A program made the position numbers and the translations under genes. Under the pieces are notes generated by a model that ran no database searches, was not told where the DNA came from, and was given only the letters and a program-made list of their open reading frames with translations. 64,000 bases of DNA from Agelas oroides (Eukaryota; Porifera; Demospongiae; Agelasida; Agelasidae), in contig OX422183.1 in assembly GCA_949130485.1 (NCBI GenBank), forward strand, positions 23,915,702 to 23,979,701, given 5' to 3'. Below are positions 35,001-54,758 of the stretch, piece by piece; position 1 is the stretch's first letter, and every line of letters begins with the position of its first letter.

Positions 35001-36713
35001 ACTAAACGTTCATCCACTCACCTCAGCTAGAACTTTCTCGTGATCTTAATTCCATGTTGTGCTGTACAGCATTTACAGTACAATGTATGTCAGTGGCAAT
35101 GTGTGTGGTATCAATTAAAAGCCCCACAAATAAGTAAGCATTTACATGGCTCTTTGAATCACATAGCAGTGATGTTTTGCCCGATTCAAAACATACAAAA
35201 ATGCCTCGTTCCGATTGCTACTACCTCATTGTACACCAACACAGCAAACATTTTCCATTTTCTTCATAATCTCTAACGTGATGACATTTCATGAAAAGCT
35301 CTATATAGCACTCTCGCTATGCACTATTATATACAATATACACTTGGCATGGTCCCTGAATGCCTGGTCCCCCTAGACACAGCAACTTCACGACACAAAG
35401 AATACATCCGGGGCTTTGTCTACCGTACATGGGTGTAGTCTTATTTCTGATACGTCAAAGTATGTCGTCAAACACTTAGTAACATTGGGTCCAGAGAGAT
35501 CCTAACGTTCCCATGGTTGCACAGCTGCATAGTTGCACTGTGTGCTACTACATCCGATAATTGAAAGGTCTGTGGTACATGAACACGTGATGCACAGATT
35601 GAGATAATCTCATTTGTCCACCACTTTCAGCCTTACAAATGCTACTAGCCTTGTGCCCCCACAAAAAGAAACACAAGGTAACAATACAGTTCACCTTTGA
35701 TTATCTAAACAGCTCTGATATCCAACACTTCAGCTTGCATAACATAAACAACAATAATGTAACCTTGATTATCCGAGCCTTTGATCATCCAAAAGTTTTA
35801 GCCTGATCCCAGCTAGTTTGGATAATCGAGACTGGACTTTAGGCAGATTTGGGAACAAGAAATTTATACTTACGTATTTTAGCTGTGCTGTGAAGAGTGG
35901 TGTCAAAATTTGCTCATTTAGGACACCCTACTTGAAGACTTATTTCCATAGATGTACAGACAGGGTAGGAAATGAACATACTTTGACCAAACTAGAGCTA
36001 CACTATGCTGATATTATCATAGGTCACTCACAACTAACAAGTGGTGGATCGCTAGTCTCGCAAGCCACACCCTTCATAGAGAGAGGAAAGGGTCTGGTCA
36101 CGCTGTAACTGACGAGCTATCACCAAGGAACGCAGCAGCACAATAAGATGCTGACATACACCAAACATGTTGTGACATAACTGCTACTCTATGACAACGG
36201 ATGCAATGTATATACGAAGAGCGCGGATCTCATTGGTCGCAGCAAGTTTCTGCCGTGGTGACAACTCAATGGTTGTAGCGTGACCCGACCCTTCCTCTCT
36301 CTGCAAAGTGTGTAGCTTGCAAGACTACAGTGAATTGCTTACTGTTTTCTTTTGCCTACCGAAGCATGTGATGAGATTGTATCAACATGCTTGATGTGAG
36401 ATTGTATCTCATATCAAGCATTTAGGTACAATGAAATACTTATTGTTTGTAATAATCACTCACAATTTTTTCATTTACTCAAAGGCCTAACTCAGATCGA
36501 GTATGCATGTCACTCTAAATATTTCATTCATACAGGAGCCTATCGTACTGTAACGGAGTCAACTACAAGCAGGTAGGGCTAACCATCCAGCACCCTTGAA
36601 GAACCGGGTGAAACTAATGTAACAAACTCACCTTCCTGGGCTGACACAGCGGCTACTAGTAGTAGTACAACCACGACATACAATCTCTGGCAGTGCGACC
36701 GAGCGGCGGCCAT
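20067..36713 (-). CDS. Single-pass Ig/FN3 surface receptor
   Basis: Exons on the minus strand: 36713-36632 (start codon and signal peptide MAAARSHCQRLYVVVVLLLV...SAQE), 28756-28436 (one Ig-like domain, with PCEAA and the DSGTTYQC strand-F motif), 27114-26821 (FN3 domain with LKWSPAPVP, GYTVLV, PGRRYSVVVFARNAYGQG), 22347-22143 (C-terminal half of a second FN3, ERYIVFYGLSRN and GGTYTVGVAAMNSGG), and 20431-20067 (transmembrane helix IIGVSVGGVVVFSLLIFLVL, basic stop-transfer RARNNR, Ser/Pro-rich tail of about 90 aa). The signal-Ig, Ig-FN3 and FN3-TM joins are all phase 1, typical of shuffled extracellular modules. One exon encoding the first half of the second FN3 must lie between 22348 and 26820 but was not found. 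The tail has proline motifs and no kinase or TIR domain. It is transcribed divergently from CHK1 copy 1. The ligand is unknown. Confidence 0.8.
20432..22142 (-). other. Receptor last intron, no gene seen
   Basis: Intron between the second FN3 exon and the transmembrane exon. It contains a reverse-orientation fragment of the GAACAATCAACGAACCACA dispersed repeat near 20,825 and diffuse AAGCTCGCTTACT-type repeats at 21,430-21,640. Confidence 0.45.
22643..22790. mobile_element. Short derivative of the TAGCCTCG/GGTATCCACTG element
   Basis: GGTATCCACTGTTCGC at 22645 is matched by an inverted copy ending near 22780 (GCGCAAACAGTGGATACC), and the interior CTTCCTGCGACTTTGAGGCG matches, in reverse complement, the interior of the 621-bp element at 38286-38906. 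The outer TAGCCTCG ends are absent, so this is an internally related, end-truncated member. Confidence 0.7.
22790..22962. mobile_element. Pogo-type MITE fragment (TTATCCGAAC ends)
   Basis: Carries CACTTATCCGAACCCC on the left and GGATAAGTGACCTTCCACTG followed by TA on the right, the typical terminal motif of pogo/Tigger-derived MITEs. The left end was lost next to the neighbouring element. Confidence 0.6.
22963..25686 (-). other. Receptor intron, repeats only
   Basis: Holds a poly-A stretch at 23350, a decayed inverted pair TAGTCTCGCAAGCGAG / TTTGAAAGACTA at about 24005-24105, and one fragment of the GAACAATCAACAAACCACA repeat at 24986. The missing FN3 half-exon should lie in this or the adjoining stretch, but I cannot place it. 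Confidence 0.4.
25689..25808. mobile_element. Diverged TAGCCTCG MITE
   Basis: Starts TAGGTTCATTCCCAGGCC, shares CACTTGCAGTACTG with other members and ends GGCCCTAGGAACGAGTTTA. The flanks show no clear 9-bp duplication, so it is an old copy. Confidence 0.6.
25825..26040. mobile_element. Pogo-type MITE (212 bp), intact ends
   Basis: 25827-26038 begins CAGTAGGAATTCAGTCA and ends TGACTTCCTACTG, with TA on both sides. The interior repeats GTTCGGATAACTGAA. These ends match the CAGTAGGAAG...CACTTATCC consensus of Tigger/pogo MITEs. The decayed transposase at 6000-7856 could be a relative of its autonomous partner (inference). Confidence 0.8.
26427..26627. mobile_element. TA-flanked MITE (197 bp)
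   Basis: 26429-26625 starts CCGTATAGCGGGAAACTTTC and ends GAAAGTTTCCCACTATACTG, with TA on both sides. The interior has CGAAAGTTT and TTCGCGAAAG palindromes. Its CCGTATAG end matches the first 8 bases of the HIRAN-carrying element at 55873-56377. Confidence 0.75.
27269..27819. mobile_element. TIR element carrying a HIRAN-domain fragment (547 bp)
   Basis: 27271-27817 starts CCGTAGTGTCCCGCTAATAC and ends with its near-perfect reverse complement (one mismatch), with TA on both sides as in Tc1/mariner-type insertions. It also holds C-rich and G-rich subterminal tracts (GCCCCCCCC, GGGGGG). The centre carries a minus-strand open frame for a HIRAN-like domain rather than a transposase. It lies in the receptor intron between the Ig and FN3 exons. 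Confidence 0.85.
27398..27670 (-). CDS. HIRAN-like domain fragment inside a TIR element
   Basis: This is a 90-codon open frame. The part VRGHHVYKAAWSP...GEELPVQRE, followed by DDFAVAVLKNGNTVGHVP and EISRVCWYFL, matches the HIRAN fold of HLTF/Rad5-type proteins, which binds 3' single-stranded DNA ends. The frame begins with ATG just inside the right part of the element and ends near the left subterminal region, so it is the domain alone without helicase or RING parts. Whether it is expressed is unknown. It may be a captured host fragment or a remnant of the autonomous parent's own domain. Confidence 0.7.
   Translation of the reverse strand: MATTFRIESTVRGHHVYKAAWSPYIGEELPVQREVNNIHDDFAVAVLKNGNTVGHVPQEISRVCWYFLHKSGSETTIVLLNALATYSKHV
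29366..29500 (+). repeat. Dispersed repeat (AACCACATC family), diverged copy
   Basis: Shares CAATCAACCAACCACATC, AGGCCTGATCAGC, GCTGGGGTAACTGGGAGAT and GGACTGCTATCTCATGC with the better copy at 52034-52181. A shorter piece follows at 29806-29880. Confidence 0.6.
29880..33230 (-). other. Receptor intron 1, no gene seen
   Basis: Long AT-rich intronic stretch. At 30,500-30,540 there is a small ATGATGTCATGACGTCATGA repeat containing a TGACGTCA CRE-like palindrome. The open frames at 30923-31250 on both strands overlap each other and show no domain. Confidence 0.45.
33237..33387 (+). repeat. Dispersed repeat (AACCACATC family), second copy
   Basis: Runs from GAACAATCAATGAACCACA to GGGGACTGCTATCTCATGC, about 150 bp, with the same internal order as the copy at 52034-52181 (TATGCAAAGTCACCCACT, CAGGACACGTTTTGGCC, TCATCAGCTGAGCTGGGG). 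Confidence 0.75.
33983..34068. repeat. Tandem repeat of 18 bp, five units
   Basis: Units of AGTTGTTACAATCRTAC type repeated five times, followed at once by a pair of about 42-bp units (CTCCATACAAACACCTTTGG ... CAAACGTTTGTCC) at 34075-34158. The latter, starting CAGTGGAACCTCTCC, looks like the end of a Tc/mariner-type element. Confidence 0.8.
34170..36050 (-). other. Receptor intron 1, no gene seen
   Basis: Contains a B-box-like sequence at 34655 (CCTGGGTTTGATTATT) and a decayed TTATCCGAG / GGATAATCGAG pair at 35770-35825, probably an old pogo-type MITE. No coding block was recognised. Confidence 0.4.
36053..36327. mobile_element. TIR element (275 bp) with arms of about 50 bp
   Basis: TAGTCTCGCAAGCCACACCC at 36053 and the continuing AGAGAGGAAAGGGTC are matched inversely by GACCCTTCCTCTCTC ... 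AGCTTGCAAGACTA ending at 36327. The arms are imperfect. Its ends are not flanked by an obvious target duplication. It lies in receptor intron 1. Confidence 0.65.
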
Positions 36714-37494
36714 CTTACACGTCTCAAACTGTCGTTTTGGACGGTTCAACAGCAGTTAGATACAGGAACAGTCAGTTTATGCAGGATCAGCCTGGATCTT
36801 GGACTAAGCCAACGAAATTTCTCCTTTCACCGTTGCAGCTGTCGACTGTAAAATTAAATATGCATATTGTGGTCACTATTGATGCACGTGGAACCGATGT
36901 TGTTCGACAGAAGCCACACTACATCCGCTTTCAGCCATAGAAGGACCACAAAGGACGGAGGAAGCAAAGCACAGCAACAACGGCTAGCCAGGTGTCAACA
37001 TTGCCACACAATTTGTGTATTCATCACATTCCTACAACAGCATAGCTGTAAATCGCAGTACAGTTTATGATGAATATGGCTGTAAATTGAGTGGCACTGT
37101 GGGCACGTTCTTTTAATAAAGTGGGAGTGGTACATGAAACAAGTGTGAATTCAGCTTAGTGATCGCAATTTGCAAACAAAGAAAGATTGCATCCTAACTG
37201 TGCTATGCCTTCACTGGGTGAAAGTGTTAGTGATAGCAGATGGGCTTGCTCATGTTGCTTGGTACTATACCGAGGTTGATACTTTTCAAGACTTCATGAA
37301 AATGAAGGGTGGAGCATGGCATACAGGCCGAATTATTTTTCACGTGATACGTCCGCGCCATTTGGCGGGAACTTTGACAGAGCTAGTGCGGTCATGATCG
37401 CCACTGTATGGTTGTCTGTACCGTGGCGTACTTCACCAAGCAAGGAAGAGAGGGATTAGCGAGTGAGTGAGTGGACAGAAGAAACTTGGAGGCC
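36714..37494. promoter_or_regulatory. Divergent promoter region between the receptor and CHK1 copy 1
   Basis: The start codons of the minus-strand receptor (36713) and plus-strand CHK1 (37495) are 781 bp apart with no gene between, so the two genes share a promoter region. An E-box CACGTG (37341-37346) and an E2F-type site (37361-37371) lie 124-154 bp before the CHK1 start codon. The part from 36767 onward is repeated before CHK1 copy 2; the first 53 bp, next to the receptor, are not. Confidence 0.65.
37361..37371 (+). promoter_or_regulatory. E2F-type site TTTGGCGGGAA
   Basis: A perfect match to the E2F consensus TTTSSCGC/GGGAA class, 124 bp upstream of the CHK1 ATG. CHEK1 is cell-cycle and E2F regulated in vertebrates, so this fits the gene's expected S-phase expression. 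Binding is inferred. Confidence 0.6.
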
Positions 37495-50206
<12,712 letters not shown>

Positions 50207-50707
50207 AAGAGCCCCCTTCATTATTTTCTTTCAATCATACATTGTTACTTATTTATCTCTCTTGTATCAGTGTTCATTCCGGATCCACCAGTGATCATGC
50301 AGAAATGAATTGGATCATATGATCAGAAATTTGTCATGAGGAGATTGAATCATGTGCTCTGGTCCAATAGTGATTATGAGGAAGAACTTTACCATTGATG
50401 TTGGAGTTAGGGAGGTACAGAAGACCAAAAGTGCCTCGAATTGAGAGAATAATTTATGCTCTAGTGAAGTTGAGGACGAGATCCATTTCATTCTTAGATG
50501 CCCTACATTAGCAAATGCGAAAAGCCAGACTCTCGCGACTAATTCAAATGTCAGTGCGTGCTACAGAAGTTGAGGTGTATGGGGGGATGCCAATGCCATT
50601 GAGCGATCGTGGGAGGAGTGCAAATGTGAAGTGGGAGGAGTGCTAGGTCGCGCGCCTGATTTTTCTGCGCATGCTCATCAGGTGTTAACCTTGGAGTTCA
50701 AGTCAAG
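50207..50707. other. Spacer between CHK1 copy 1 and the GIMAP-like gene
   Basis: CHK1 3' flank with no canonical AATAAA seen near the stop, the second copy of the 38-bp direct repeat (50451-50488), and the presumed promoter of the GTPase gene. Nothing else was recognised. Confidence 0.5.
50451..50488 (+). repeat. 38-bp direct repeat, second copy
   Basis: Identical to 49275-49312 (see there). Confidence 0.9.
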
Positions 50708-51925
50708 ATGGCCTCGCCTGAGGCCTCGTCATCCCCAAGCTTCCAAGGCTATTTTGATGTTCTGCTTCTTGGCAAGACCGGGATGGGAAAAAGCACCACT
50801 GGAAACAACATGCTGCTTGATGCTCCAGATGATCATGGAGATAGTCTGACGTCGTGGACATCCGCTGAGCATGAGTCACCGGCTGGACAGCAGGATGACG
50901 GAAACGACCACACGGCCGAGAACGCAGCAGCAAAAACCAAGGACGAGGAATCCACCTTTCCTTTTAAACAAAGTGATAAGTTTTCACCAGGCTCCACAAG
51001 CCTCGAATGTGCACTTTGCTCAAACGATTTTGCCAAACTTAGAATCTTAGATACCCCTGGTTTTCAATCATCGACTGCACTCCAAACAGAGGGGACTACT
51101 GCCTACCAGGCTAATCTCAGTATCATGCGCCAGATGCTACGCATTCAAGCACGTTATGGCCTTGTGTTTAATCGGGTTATGTACTTTCTACCTGTAAGAG
51201 GACCATTGGAAAAAGCTGATGCTAGCTTTCAAGAAGAAATCAAGGTCATGAAGCACTTCTTTGGGCATGAAATATTCCAGATAATGATTATCATAGCAAC
51301 CCGAGATCCGCGCCTAAGCCGCCAGGGAGTCGGTTTCAATGAAGAGGACATAAAAGAAACGCAGGAAGCAATAAAGTATGCATTTGATCTTGTATTTAAA
51401 CCAAAGGTGGGAGAGGAAGGTCCAGCTGTTCCACGACCCCCACTTCTCTATCTTCCCATCGGTGACAATGGTAATACAATATTGGAAAAGATAAAATCAA
51501 TTGAAGTAGTGAATAAGCACGGACTTAGACTTGATTTTCAGAAGGGCACTTGTGCTCGTTGTGCCCTGCGCATTTCAGTAGTATCAGGAAAAAAAGTCTG
51601 CTTTGTGGATGATGACAGCCCAGTTCAGGTATATGAAAAATCCAACTGCCACCCTCTCTTTTTGCCTAGGCATACCAAATTGACAAGAATCTTGGGAAGT
51701 GTGGCATACATCATAACCCTAGGAATCCCACGCCTGTTTGGAGCAAAGTGGCCATCTTTTTTCACTCCAGATGAATTCTGCCCAGCTTGCAACAAACAGC
51801 CTGGTGCACCAGGTTGTAAGCCAGTTCTGCAGCAATGCACAGTACGACTATCAAATGGAAAACCTGCCCCATTCCTTGTAGATCACAGCAGCAAATTTGA
51901 TGACGTACGTCTAGACAATCAGTAA
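50708..51925 (+). CDS. GIMAP/AIG1-like GTPase, intronless, 405 aa
   Basis: The frame is open from ATG 50708 to TAA 51925 without introns. A Walker A / G1 motif GKTGMGKST lies at residues 22-30 after a hydrophobic FDVLLLG strand, G3 DTPG at 115-118, and the IIIATRDP segment resembles the G4 region of AIG1 proteins. The AIG1 features after G3 (tyrosine/glutamine-rich helix, VMYFLPVRGPLEKAD) support the family. Residues 36-98 form a polar, low-complexity insert between G1 and G3. The C-terminal third has clustered Cys/His pairs (CARC, CHPLFLPRH, CPAC) that could bind zinc, unlike the coiled coil or membrane tail of vertebrate GIMAPs. In animals this family is linked to immunity and membrane-associated GTP-dependent assembly; its role here is unknown. 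It sits between the two CHK1 copies. The lack of introns suggests retrocopy origin or natural compactness. Confidence 0.82.
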   Translation: MASPEASSSPSFQGYFDVLLLGKTGMGKSTTGNNMLLDAPDDHGDSLTSWTSAEHESPAGQQDDGNDHTAENAAAKTKDEESTFPFKQSDKFSPGSTSLECALCSNDFAKLRILDTPGFQSSTALQTEGTTAYQANLSIMRQMLRIQARYGLVFNRVMYFLPVRGPLEKADASFQEEIKVMKHFFGHEIFQIMIIIATRDPRLSRQGVGFNEEDIKETQEAIKYAFDLVFKPKVGEEGPAVPRPPLLYLPIGDNGNTILEKIKSIEVVNKHGLRLDFQKGTCARCALRISVVSGKKVCFVDDDSPVQVYEKSNCHPLFLPRHTKLTRILGSVAYIITLGIPRLFGAKWPSFFTPDEFCPACNKQPGAPGCKPVLQQCTVRLSNGKPAPFLVDHSSKFDDVRLDNQ

Positions 51926-52033
51926 TCCTTATGACAAATCTTATAGTGGAATGTACTATACTTGTGAATACAATTATGACTGTGTAGCTTGTAATAATTA
52001 TGATTCTCATTTAAATGATATAAAAATAATATG

Positions 52034-52181
52034 CATGAACAATCAACGAACCACATCTCCCTTATAAAACAGGCCTAGATGTTATGCAAAGTCACCCACT
52101 GCGCAGGACGCGTTTCGGCCAATACCAGGCCTCATCAGCTGCGCTGGGGTGACCGGGAGATGGGGACTGCTATCTAATATG
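52034..52181 (+). repeat. Dispersed repeat (AACCACATC family), best copy
   Basis: About 148 bp from GAACAATCAACGAACCACA to GGGGACTGCTATCT, with GGACGCGTTTCGGCC and CTCATCAGCTGCGCTGGGG in the centre. Diverged relatives occur at 29366, 29806, 33237, 41095 and 58186, and on the opposite strand near 20,825 and 32,850. There is no coding capacity and no obvious pol III boxes. ATCTCCC and GGGAGAT near the ends are inverted. Confidence 0.75.
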
Positions 52182-52402
52182 CATGGTATTTGTAAGCAAG
52201 AAGCTAGCTGATGTATGTAAATTTAGAAACAGTTGTTCGCACAGATATAAAATGTATGGATTAACATACGTATGTGGTGGTGCATCACAGTTGACTTCAC
52301 TCATCAAAGCAAGTGCAAATGCAGATTTAACAAAAGTAGTGTGAAAGTATTTTGCCATTCTGCAATTCTATTCTGCCAGAATGACCAAATCTATAGCAGT
52401 AT

Positions 52403-52460
52403 GGAATGGTCTAGCCTTGTACCCAGGCTGCGTGGGTTGGGTATGAGGCTAGGAATGGTT
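52403..52460. mobile_element. Minimal TAGCCTCG MITE (40 bp)
   Basis: 52412-52451 runs TAGCCTTGTACCCAGGC to GTATGAGGCTA and is flanked by GGAATGGTC and GGAATGGTT, an 8-of-9 match that fits an old 9-bp target duplication. Confidence 0.75.
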
Positions 52461-53206
52461 AGCTTCCACACAGTGCAAAGTTGCATGCAAGGTATCAAGT
52501 GGGAAGTACCAACATCACCATAATTTTCAACTGTGAATCCATCATCAGATAGAGACAGCTTTGTATAGTTAATCCAATTGTCCCCACTTCTGTAGTATTG
52601 ATAGTCTTGTATTCAAAGGGAGTTGAAAGCAATTAACTGTACTAGAAACTCGTCCTTCAGTTAGCAGGTCATGCAAAACTGTCGCTGGAAGACATGCAGC
52701 AAAACAAAACACCAAACAAAAATCACATAGTCTGTATTGTGCCCAAAGATGTTGTGCAACATGAATCGTCACAGTACAATCTGTTGAAGTGTGCTCCCAA
52801 AATAGTCTCATTGCCATACTATTCAGAAAAGTCTGATGTTCTAGGTGACATTTGTCGCATGGAATGGTACAGTCGTTAAGCCAGCGGTCCAGATAATTGG
52901 ATTTTAAAGCAAGAACAGGAAGTGCCCGGGAGGCTTCATTCCAACGTGTAATTGAAGGGCTGAGAGGTAAAGTGGACTAACCCACATGTACACTTTTTTT
53001 CAAATCAACAGCTTAAAGTTGACATGCTGTACTAAATTCATTATCACTTTTATCAAACATTTCACCCCACAGACATGTTTAGCATCCCCAAAGAAGTCTT
53101 TCAAGTGAATAATTTGAAACCTTTCAACTGCAAATTTGATTACAGGATGACAACAACAACTCAACACCCACTCAACTTTACTACAGGAAGGTTCAGAGTT
53201 TAATCC
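52461..53206. other. Spacer, no feature recognised
   Basis: AT-rich sequence between the short MITE and the 3' end of the DUF7869-like frame. It may be the 3' untranslated part of that mobile gene, but nothing in it is diagnostic. Confidence 0.4.
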
Positions 53207-54030
53207 TCATCCTCTTCGATCATCCTCTTCACCCTCTTCAGCCTCATCACATGCAGCCAAGTTATTGTAAAATGCATGGTGGATAGGTGGAACATAGCAC
53301 AGCAGATCTTTTAGATCTTTTAGCTTTGCTGCTTTGATAGGCCGTGGGGCAGTGTAGAGAGGTGGCAAGTTAGGTCTTCCAATGTCAGAAGGGCGGCCTT
53401 TTCGCTTAGGGCGAATGTTGACAGTTTTCCACTCCTCCAAGGTATTCAGTGTATAGCGATACTTAAAGGAAAATGGAGAAGCTTTATCCACACGAATCCA
53501 GTGGATTTTGAACCATTCCACTTTGTCCCCATTGGTGTTAACTTTTCGATTCACAATCATTGCTTTTAGCGAGCTACTGGTGACAAAATCGGTCTGGTGC
53601 ATTCTTCGCACCTGAAATGCATTCTTCCTTCGTGCATTTTCAACCAGAGCACACCAGTCATCGGGGACAAAAAGAGATGATGCGCGACGTCTTGCCAACT
53701 CGATTCCCCCAAAATCCCGATCATTGGGGAGGTATGAATGCCCACTGACCATGAACTTGTGGTCAATAGTGGTATAGCTGTAGTTGTCATTACTGACAAC
53801 ATTAAGCCACAAGCAAACGGTATTGATGTTTTGGTTCTGCCCACCACAGCTGTCACTGTACATGATGAGGTGTGAGGCGTTTGTAGGATGGTCCTTTAGA
53901 TACGTCAAAACACAGGAGCCAACCTCCTTGGAACCCCTCGAAGCTTCACCCTCATGCCACATGTGCATGTAGCCTGTCCCAGTTCCGCAACAGTGAATTC
54001 CCAGATTGTAAGTCCACAGTTGTCTCTTGA
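53207..54030 (-). CDS. DUF7869-type protein, C-terminal part, truncated at the junction
   Basis: The frame reads on the minus strand from the 54,030 junction to a stop at 53207, about 274 residues, with no start codon of its own. Diagnostic segments: FKRQLWTYNLGIH, GYMHMWHEGEASRGSKEVGS, MYSDSCGGQNQNINTV, TIDHKFMVSGHSYLPNDRDF and the C-terminal VPPIHHAFY, all typical of DUF7869 proteins, which occur in many copies in invertebrate genomes and are thought to be mobile-element derived (RNase H/DDE-like fold; function unproven). SDSCGGQN and SGHSYLPNDRDF contain the conserved acidic residues. The C-terminus is acidic (DEAEEGEEDD). The N-terminal two thirds are missing because the second CHK1 segment starts at 54,031. 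It could be a transposase, but that is inference. Confidence 0.7.
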
Positions 54031-54624
54031 AACAGTCAGTTTATGCAGGATCAGCCTGGATCTTGGACTAAGCCAACGAAATTTCTCCTTTCGCCGTTGC
54101 AGCTGTCGACTGTAAAATTAAATATGCATATTGTGGTCACTATTGATGCACGTGGAACTGATGTTGTTCGACAGAAGCCACACTACATCCGCTTTCAGCC
54201 ATAGAAGGACCACAAAGGACGGAGGAAGCAAAGCACAGCAACAACGGCTGGCCAGGTGTCAACATTGCCACACAATTTGTGTATTCATCACATTCCTACA
54301 ACAGCATAGCTGTAAATCGCAGTACAGTTTATGATGAATATGGCTGTAAATTGAGTGGCACTGTGGGCACGTTCTTTTAATAAAGTGGGAGTGGTACATG
54401 AAACAAGCGTGAATTCAGCTTAGTGATCGCAATTTGCAAACAAAGAAAGATTGCATCCTAACGGTGCTATGCCTTCACTGGGTGAAAGTGTTAGTGATAG
54501 CAGATGGGCTTGCTCATGTTGCTTGGTACTATACCGAGGTTGATACTTTGCAAGACTTCATGAAAATGAAGGGTGGAGCATGGCATACAGGCCGAATTAT
54601 TTTTCACGTGATACGTCCGCGCCA

Positions 54625-54635
54625 TTTGGCGGGAA
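54625..54635 (+). promoter_or_regulatory. E2F-type site TTTGGCGGGAA, copy 2
   Basis: Identical to 37361-37371, 124 bp upstream of the copy 2 ATG. The E-box CACGTG at 54605-54610 is also retained, so copy 2 has kept the proximal promoter. Confidence 0.6.
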
Positions 54636-54758
54636 CTTTGACAGAGCTAGTGCGGTCATGATCGCCACTGTATGGTTGTCTGTACCGTGGCGTACTTCAC
54701 CAAGCAAGGAAGAGAGGGATTAGCGAGTGAGTGAGTGGACAGAAGAAGCTTGGAGGCC

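Noticed and set aside
37170-37397. 75-codon frame in the CHK1 promoter, also present upstream of copy 2
   Set aside because: No domain, overlaps the E2F site and promoter, and its conservation is explained by the duplication itself.
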